This document shows, one piece after another, positions 6,845 through 11,532 of a stretch of 11,532 bases of DNA. The stretch's first letter is position 1. The number at the start of each line of letters is the position of its first letter. The notes beneath the pieces are model-generated. The model saw only the letters and a list, made by a program, of their open reading frames with translations. It was not told the DNA's origin and made no database searches. The DNA comes from Eubacteriales bacterium (GTDB lineage: Bacteria > Bacillota > Clostridia > Peptostreptococcales > Anaerovoracaceae). Position numbers and translations under genes: made by a program. Where the stretch lies: contig JAQUXD010000044.1 of the NCBI GenBank assembly GCA_028692535.1, positions 1-11,532 of the forward strand, given 5' to 3'.

Positions 6845-8041
6845 TTATTCTAACGACTTTCTGAAGAGATCTCCCTGCCGTACATCCCAGGGACAATTGA
6901 TGGTCAGAATGCGCATGGGCACATTGGAAAAAGGCAGTTCGGTTCCGGTATCGTCCACAATGCGCTCTACGCTGAAGGGCCGTCCCGTTTTACCCGGTGA
7001 TAGGACTTCCAGCGTGTCGCCTACAGCGAAACGATTGCGGGTCTGAATGATGACAACGCCCTTTGCGGCATCCTGCATCGCGGTGGCGACGAAAAGCCAG
7101 TCCCTGACATATCCCGTGGTGTCCGGCGCAAGAGCTTCCGGTTCCTCTAAATAAAATCCGCTGCAATAGGGTCGGTGACTGGTCGTCTCCAGTTCTCTGC
7201 GCAATTCGGCTACGGAAGCGGTTCCGTCCAGAGCCATTCGGTAGGCGTTGACAGTGACGCCGATGGAGTAGGGCGTTCGCATGCGCCCTTCGATCTTAAA
7301 GCAGGAAACGCCTGCGTCCCGAAGCCGATCCAAAAAGGAGATGCAGCATAGCTCTTTGGAACTGAGGACGGCGGTCCCGTTTTCGTCTTCGAAGACCGGG
7401 TAATACTCGCCCGGCCGCTTTTCTTCTGTCAGGTGGTAGTTCCAGCGACAGGACTGCGTGCAGTCCCCCCGGTTGGCGCTGCGGCCTGTCAGAAAAGAGC
7501 TGATCAGGCAACGCCCTGAATAAGACATGCACATGGCGCCGTGGACAAAGGCCTCCAGTTCCAGCTCTTCGGGAATGTTTTTGCGTATCTCCGCAATTTG
7601 GGGAATAGACAATTCTCTGGCCAAAACGATACGGCGCACGCCCAGATCGTAATAAACACGCGCTGCCCTCCAGTTCATGCAGTTGGCTTGTGTGCTCAGG
7701 TGAAGCTCCATATCCGGCAGGGCTTCTCTGATTTCTGCCAGCGCGCCGATGTCTGATACGATAAGAGCGTCTGCGCCGATGGATCGAAGCTCTCGCGCAT
7801 AATCGGCCAAAACGGAGATCTCCTTGTTGTATACAAAGCTGTTTACCGTCACATAGAGCTTCTTGTCCCGTTTGTGAACAGCGTTGGCAACCCGTGACAA
7901 AGCATCAGCGTCCATACCGGCCGTATCTGCCCGAAGCTGCAGCATCGGTCCGCCGCAAAACAAGGCGTCCGCTCCATATTTCAGCGCGATCAGCGCGCCT
8001 TCCATGTCGCCGGCCGGGGCCAGCAGTTCCGGTTGTTTCAT
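6845..8041 (-). CDS. trhP: U32 family protein, YrrO/TrhP-like (tRNA U34 hydroxylation)
   Basis: U32 proteins were first annotated as collagenase-like peptidases, but E. coli TrhP (YegQ) and B. subtilis YrrN/YrrO are needed to make 5-hydroxyuridine at the tRNA wobble position, using prephenate and an iron-sulfur cluster. The 398-residue product has ELLAPAGDMEGALIAL at the N-terminus, LSTQANCMNW (115-124), LARELS (140-145) and the U32 signature EAFVHGAMCMSYSGRC (163-178). Probable cluster cysteines are Cys171, Cys178, Cys194 and Cys198, with SCRWNY typical of the YrrO group. FKIEGRMR (248-255) and the small C-terminal beta domain (about 326-395, QTRNRFAVGD) are also present. It is slightly shorter than YrrO (about 420). 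The start has AAAGGA seven bases upstream and a good promoter. No smaller YrrN-like partner is visible in the window. Catalytic role is inferred from the family. Confidence 0.85.
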   Translation of the reverse strand: MKQPELLAPAGDMEGALIALKYGADALFCGGPMLQLRADTAGMDADALSRVANAVHKRDKKLYVTVNSFVYNKEISVLADYARELRSIGADALIVSDIGALAEIREALPDMELHLSTQANCMNWRAARVYYDLGVRRIVLARELSIPQIAEIRKNIPEELELEAFVHGAMCMSYSGRCLISSFLTGRSANRGDCTQSCRWNYHLTEEKRPGEYYPVFEDENGTAVLSSKELCCISFLDRLRDAGVSCFKIEGRMRTPYSIGVTVNAYRMALDGTASVAELRRELETTSHRPYCSGFYLEEPEALAPDTTGYVRDWLFVATAMQDAAKGVVIIQTRNRFAVGDTLEVLSPGKTGRPFSVERIVDDTGTELPFSNVPMRILTINCPWDVRQGDLFRKSLE

Positions 8042-8065
8042 ATCAACATCCTTTCTTCGTCACGT

Positions 8066-8095
8066 ATCATAACACAGGAGGCGCGGGTTTGTAAA
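8066..8095 (-). promoter_or_regulatory. Promoter of the minus-strand U32 gene
   Basis: On the minus strand TTTACA (8090-8095) and TATGAT (8066-8071) are 18 bases apart, placing the start near 8059 and giving a leader of about 18 bases that holds the AAAGGA ribosome site (8049-8054). It is back to back with the plus-strand promoter at 8106-8135. Confidence 0.65.
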
Positions 8096-8105
8096 ACGAC
8101 GCGCA

Positions 8106-8135
8106 TTGACTGCTTGGGGGCGGGAATGGTACACT
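8106..8135 (+). promoter_or_regulatory. Promoter of the dehydrogenase/U32 transcription unit
   Basis: TTGACT (8106-8111) and TACACT (8130-8135) are separated by 18 bases. Transcription would start near 8142, which makes the upstream ATG at 8149 an unlikely start and leaves a leader of about 55 bases to ATG 8197. Confidence 0.6.
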
Positions 8136-8196
8136 GAACTGCAGTCGGATGGCTGTGATTCCGACAAAAATAGCACATCACATTGGGAGGTTATCG

Positions 8197-8919
8197 ATGA
8201 AAGGAAAAGTCGCGCTCGTCACCGGAGCGGCCAAGGGGATCGGCAAAGAGATCGCATTGGAGTTGGCGACGGCCGGTGCAAGAGTCTACGCCAACGGACG
8301 CACACGGGAAAGTCTTTTGGAACTGTTGAACGAAGCCAAAGAACGGTCATTGGACATTCTTCCGCTGCCCTTTGACGTATCCAAGGAAGAAGAAGTGATC
8401 CGGAGCATCGATTCTCTGGAGACCGTCGACTATTTAGTGAATAATGCGGCGGTATGTCCCTACGTTCAATATAAGGACTTGAAAGAGGCGCACTGGGATT
8501 TGATGTTTGGCATCAATGTGAAGGGAACGTATTTCTGCACGCGGCACGCACTGGAGAAAATGAACGCCCCGGGCGGCAGCATCGTGAACATCTCCTCCGG
8601 CGCGGGGAAAACGGGCGGCGCTTTTGTAAGCATGCCTTACGGAACATCCAAGGCGGCCATCAACAACATGACGATCACCTTTGCCAAGCTGTTTGCTTCC
8701 AAAGGGATCCGCGTCAACGCCGTATCGCCGGGCTTTGTCGAAACCCGCATCTTGGATGAGATGCCGATTTCCAGAGATCTGATCCGCTCAGACATTCCAC
8801 TGGGGAAAATAGGCTTGCCCCAAGACATTGCGCCGATCGTTCGTTTTGTGCTTTCGGATGAGGCATCCTTTATGACGGGGCAGGTGATCGAAGTGAACGG
8901 CGGGGACGTCATGTACTAA
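8197..8919 (+). CDS. Short-chain dehydrogenase/reductase (FabG-like), first of a pair
   Basis: This is a classical SDR oxidoreductase of 240 residues. It has the Rossmann glycine motif TGAAKGIG (9-16), NNAA (82-85), the catalytic tetrad Asn107, Ser133/134, Tyr148 and Lys152 (YGTSK), and the PGFVETR stretch after it. The NGR at 33-35 after the second beta strand suggests NADP(H). The C-terminus SFMTGQVIEVNGGDVMY is normal. I chose ATG 8197 because GGGAGG (8185-8190) lies six bases upstream and homology begins there; an in-frame ATG at 8149 would add 16 unrelated residues and sits only about seven bases from the predicted transcript start. Substrate unknown; a 3-oxoacyl-ACP reductase or sugar/alcohol dehydrogenase role cannot be separated by sequence. 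Confidence 0.9.
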   Translation: MKGKVALVTGAAKGIGKEIALELATAGARVYANGRTRESLLELLNEAKERSLDILPLPFDVSKEEEVIRSIDSLETVDYLVNNAAVCPYVQYKDLKEAHWDLMFGINVKGTYFCTRHALEKMNAPGGSIVNISSGAGKTGGAFVSMPYGTSKAAINNMTITFAKLFASKGIRVNAVSPGFVETRILDEMPISRDLIRSDIPLGKIGLPQDIAPIVRFVLSDEASFMTGQVIEVNGGDVMY

Positions 8920-8955
8920 AAAAACAGATCTATTAGTTAACAGGAGGATAGAAGC

Positions 8956-9702
8956 ATGAAAACTGAACAAAGAGTAGCAGTGGTGACCGGCGGCGCCACC
9001 GGGATCGGAAAGGGCTGCGTGCTGAAATTTCTGGAGCACGGATATAAAGTCATGACCACGGGGCGGCGACTGGATAAGCTGCAGGAATTGGCCGAAGAGG
9101 CAAAGAGCGACGATCTGAAATTTTTTCAGGGAGATGTGTCGGACCAGACTCAAGTGCGCAGCCTGATCGATCAGACCGTGGCAGCCTGGGGCCGGATCGA
9201 CGTGATGGTTAACAATGCAGGGATCTGTACCAGCGTGCCCTTTATCGATATGACGCTCGAGCAGTACGACGAAGTGATCAAGGTCAACCAGTATGGTTGT
9301 TTTTTCGGCATGCAGGCCGCTGCGCGCAAGATGATCGAGCTTGAGATCAAAGGGGTCATCATGAATGTATCCAGCGTCTTTTACGAGGTAGCCAGTCCGA
9401 AAATCATTCACTATCACGCCAGCAAGGGCGCAATTTCCATGATGTCCAAATCGGCAGCCCTCGAACTGGCGCCCTACGGAATTCGGGTACTGGCCGTAGC
9501 CCCCGGCGTCATCGACACGCCCATGCTGGATATCGATAAAGAGCGTGGAACCTGGGATGAGATTCAGACCAAGCATATGCGAAATAAAGCCCTCTCTACA
9601 GAAGAAGTGGCAGAAGTCATGGTGTTTCTTTGTTCGGAGAAAGCCAACGGAGTCAACGGCTGTGTCATACCCATCGACGACGGCCTGTTGAGCAAGTATT
9701 AA
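8956..9702 (+). CDS. Short-chain dehydrogenase/reductase, second of a pair
   Basis: This 248-residue classical SDR has TGGATGIG (11-18), GRR at 36-38 (again suggesting NADP(H)), GDVSD (59-63), NNAG (86-89), and the tetrad Asn111, Ser139/140, Tyr153 and Lys157 (YHASK), then PGVIDTPML (183-191) and an intact C-terminus. AGGAGG at 8942-8947, eight bases before ATG, is a near-perfect ribosome site. It follows the first dehydrogenase by 36 bases. The two are clearly different in sequence, so they are not a recent duplication and may act on different substrates or as subunits of one process. The stop is one base before the next U32 gene, which suggests co-transcription and coupled translation. Confidence 0.9.
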   Translation: MKTEQRVAVVTGGATGIGKGCVLKFLEHGYKVMTTGRRLDKLQELAEEAKSDDLKFFQGDVSDQTQVRSLIDQTVAAWGRIDVMVNNAGICTSVPFIDMTLEQYDEVIKVNQYGCFFGMQAAARKMIELEIKGVIMNVSSVFYEVASPKIIHYHASKGAISMMSKSAALELAPYGIRVLAVAPGVIDTPMLDIDKERGTWDEIQTKHMRNKALSTEEVAEVMVFLCSEKANGVNGCVIPIDDGLLSKY

Positions 9703-9703
9703 T

Positions 9704-11532
9704 ATGTCAACCATGGAGTCGACCCTTGAAATATTAGCTCCTGCCGGAAACCGACAGCAGTTGGAAGCTGCCGTGGGGGCCGGAGCGGATGCAGTCTACC
9801 TCGGATTGCAGGGCTTCAATGCCAGACAGGGCGCTCGCAATTTCAACAGCCGGGAGTTGGGGGAGGTGACAGCGTATTGCCATGCCAGAGGTGTACGCGT
9901 TTATGTTACGCTCAATACGCTGGTGACGGACGAGGAGTTGAGTCTTGTGGATGAGGCGATTTCCGTTGCTGCCTCGGCCGGTGTCGACGCACTGATCGTT
10001 CAGGATCTTGGCGTAGCGTCTTTGGCAAGGAACCTGTACCCGGCATTGCCTGTGCATGCATCTACGCAGATGGCGATCCACAATACCTGGGGCGTTTCTT
10101 TACTGGAGCATATGGGCTTTGATAGGGTCGTACTGGCCAGGGAGCTTTCCATGGAAGAGATCCGGCAGATCGCCGAGGCGACGAATCTGCCCTTGGAGGT
10201 GTTCGTCCACGGCGCTCATTGCACCAGTGTTTCCGGAAATTGCTATCTGTCCTCCATGATCGGCGGACGCAGCGGCAACCGAGGTCTGTGCGCTCAACCC
10301 TGCCGCCTGGATTTTCGGTTGAATGAACGATCCTATGCCCTTTCCCTGAAAGATCTCTCAGTTCTTGGAAGTCTGGAACAACTGGCGGATGCCGGTGTGA
10401 CATCCTTTAAGATCGAAGGCCGGTTGAAGCGGCCCGAATATGTAGCGGCAGCTGTGGCGGGTTGTCGGAGAGCCCTGGCCGGCCAGCCGGCAGATACCGA
10501 TCAGCTGCGGGCGCTCTTTTCCCGAAGCGGCTTTACCGATGGCTATCTGATGGGCCGCCGCAGGCTTGAAATGTTCGGCCATCGGACACTGGAGGATGTA
10601 CAGGCCTCCGCCGAAGCACTGGAATCACTGTCGGAAGCGACACCGGAGGCGGCTCCTGCCATCGGCGTGGACATGCTGTTGCGCATTGCTTATGACATGC
10701 CCGCATCGCTGACACTATCCGACGGGCGACATACCGTAACGGTCACCGGTGTAAAGCCGCAGCAGGCTCTCGAAAAACAGTTGACACGAGAACTCGCGGA
10801 ACGAAGCTTGCGCAAAACGGGAGGAACCCCCTTTGCGCTGAGGCAGCTCGAGGTGCAGATCGAAAGCGGTCTTACGCTATCCGTGGGCGATCTGAACGCA
10901 TTGCGCAGAGAAGGGCTGGAAGTCCTCTCCCAGTGTAGAAATCCCTTGCCGGTGTACGAAAGAACCTCGGAAGACTTCGAAAGCCTTTCCCTTTATCAAC
11001 CGCCCGAACGGGCGGAGATCCGTCTGCGTTTTGAGCGATTCGAGCAGATTTTCGAGGCAGCTTTGGCCTATCGTTTGATCCTGCCTCTGGGGCAGATCCT
11101 GGAACATCCGGAACTGCTTCAGGATGGGGAAAGCCGCCTGATCGGAGAAATTCCTTCCTTGATATTTCCCACAGATGAGAAGCATACGCTTCAACAGCTG
11201 AAAGCTTTAAGAAAACTTGGTCTGAAGCACGTGCTCTGCGACAACCCCGGCGCTCTGAAACTGGCATTGGATATGGGCTTTACGGCCCACGGCGGCTCCT
11301 CGCTGAACCTGCTGAACAGTTATGCGGTGGAGGCCTATAAAAAGTTGGGGCTGGCGGATGCCACATTGTCTGTCGAAGGGGCCTTTTCCCAAGTGCGGAA
11401 ATTGGGCGGCGACCTGCCGAGAGGGGTTATCGTCTACGGATACCTTCCGCTGATGAAGTTGCGGGCCTGTCCGGCTCAGGATCAGACCGGCTGCGGGCAC
11501 TGCCGCGGACAGCAAACCCTCCGGGATCCGAA
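9704..11532 (+). CDS. U32 family protein with DUF3656 domain, RlhA-like (partial, 3' end missing)
   Basis: An open frame of 609 codons runs from ATG 9704 off the right edge with no stop. Residues 1-300 form a U32 domain: EILAPAGNRQQLEAAVGAGA, STQMAIHN (120-127), LARELS (144-149), the signature EVFVHGAHCTSVSGNC (165-180), and cluster cysteines Cys173, Cys180, Cys196 and Cys200, then FKIEGRLKRPEY (235-246). Residues about 320-415 resemble DUF3656 (LRKTGGTPFAL, DLNALRREGLEVL). A second barrel-like part follows, with YGYLPLMKLRACP (578-590) and CGHC (597-600). E. coli RlhA (YdcP), with this layout, is needed for hydroxylation of C2501 in 23S rRNA; Firmicutes homologues reach 700-850 residues. ATG 9704 lies one base after the dehydrogenase stop with a weak ribosome site; ATG 9713 is an alternative. 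Role inferred from the family. Confidence 0.9.
   Translation, partial: MSTMESTLEILAPAGNRQQLEAAVGAGADAVYLGLQGFNARQGARNFNSRELGEVTAYCHARGVRVYVTLNTLVTDEELSLVDEAISVAASAGVDALIVQDLGVASLARNLYPALPVHASTQMAIHNTWGVSLLEHMGFDRVVLARELSMEEIRQIAEATNLPLEVFVHGAHCTSVSGNCYLSSMIGGRSGNRGLCAQPCRLDFRLNERSYALSLKDLSVLGSLEQLADAGVTSFKIEGRLKRPEYVAAAVAGCRRALAGQPADTDQLRALFSRSGFTDGYLMGRRRLEMFGHRTLEDVQASAEALESLSEATPEAAPAIGVDMLLRIAYDMPASLTLSDGRHTVTVTGVKPQQALEKQLTRELAERSLRKTGGTPFALRQLEVQIESGLTLSVGDLNALRREGLEVLSQCRNPLPVYERTSEDFESLSLYQPPERAEIRLRFERFEQIFEAALAYRLILPLGQILEHPELLQDGESRLIGEIPSLIFPTDEKHTLQQLKALRKLGLKHVLCDNPGALKLALDMGFTAHGGSSLNLLNSYAVEAYKKLGLADATLSVEGAFSQVRKLGGDLPRGVIVYGYLPLMKLRACPAQDQTGCGHCRGQQTLRDP

Noticed and set aside
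8197..9702. Tandem duplication of the two dehydrogenases
   Set aside because: Both are SDRs, but they share little beyond the family motifs and differ in length and in the regions around the active site, so this is not a recent duplication.
8788..9714. A 308-codon minus-strand open frame under the second dehydrogenase
   Set aside because: Antisense to a complete SDR gene with an intact active site and AGGAGG ribosome site; no own start signals seen.
1..11532. Mobile element, CRISPR array, defence cluster or tRNA genes
   Set aside because: I found no transposase or integrase, no regularly spaced repeats, no cloverleaf-like sequence and no flanking direct repeats; gene content is mainly housekeeping.

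Overview
The window looks like a core chromosomal segment of a low-GC-lineage Gram-positive anaerobe (Clostridia-like Firmicutes). This rests on the gene set: the ybaB/ebfC-recR pair that normally follows dnaX, a YrrO-like U32 protein, a long U32-DUF3656 protein, and strong AGGAGG-type ribosome sites. Base composition is moderate, slightly above half GC by eye. The genus cannot be told from the sequence. I see no tRNA or rRNA, insertion sequence, phage gene or CRISPR array. No gene-free stretch exceeds 300 bases; the longest gaps are about 75 to 155 bases and hold promoters or a terminator.

Left block (1-5376, all plus strand, gaps 0-34 bases): the 3' end of ybaB/ebfC, recR (recombinational repair), an N-acyl-D-amino-acid deacylase-type amidohydrolase, a class A beta-lactamase-fold serine hydrolase without an export signal, lgt (lipoprotein diacylglyceryl transferase), ychF (ATPase) and an uncharacterised protein with two membrane segments. 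The hydrolase overlaps lgt by 4 bases (ATGA) and lgt overlaps ychF by 4 bases (GTGA), so this is probably one transcription unit. It ends at a strong hairpin at 5401-5437, which also serves the converging genes.

Middle block (5450-8041, minus strand): a YrrO/TrhP-type U32 protein (tRNA U34 hydroxylation family) followed by a LysA-like PLP decarboxylase. The decarboxylase has its own near-consensus promoter and an imperfect palindrome at its predicted transcription start. It keeps most diaminopimelate decarboxylase motifs but has Thr where the usual EPGR motif has Arg.

Right block (8106 to the right edge, plus strand): a divergent promoter region, two short-chain dehydrogenases, then a second, longer U32 protein with a DUF3656 domain (RlhA-like, 23S rRNA hydroxylation family). 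It starts one base after the second dehydrogenase and runs off the window.

Two themes are worth following. The first is a set of enzymes that could act on D-amino-acid or peptidoglycan-derived compounds inside the cell (deacylase, signal-less serine hydrolase, LysA-like decarboxylase). The second is a pair of U32 RNA-hydroxylation proteins flanking two oxidoreductases. Most of the window is otherwise ordinary housekeeping DNA, and I do not see a clear new defence, mobile or secretion system.
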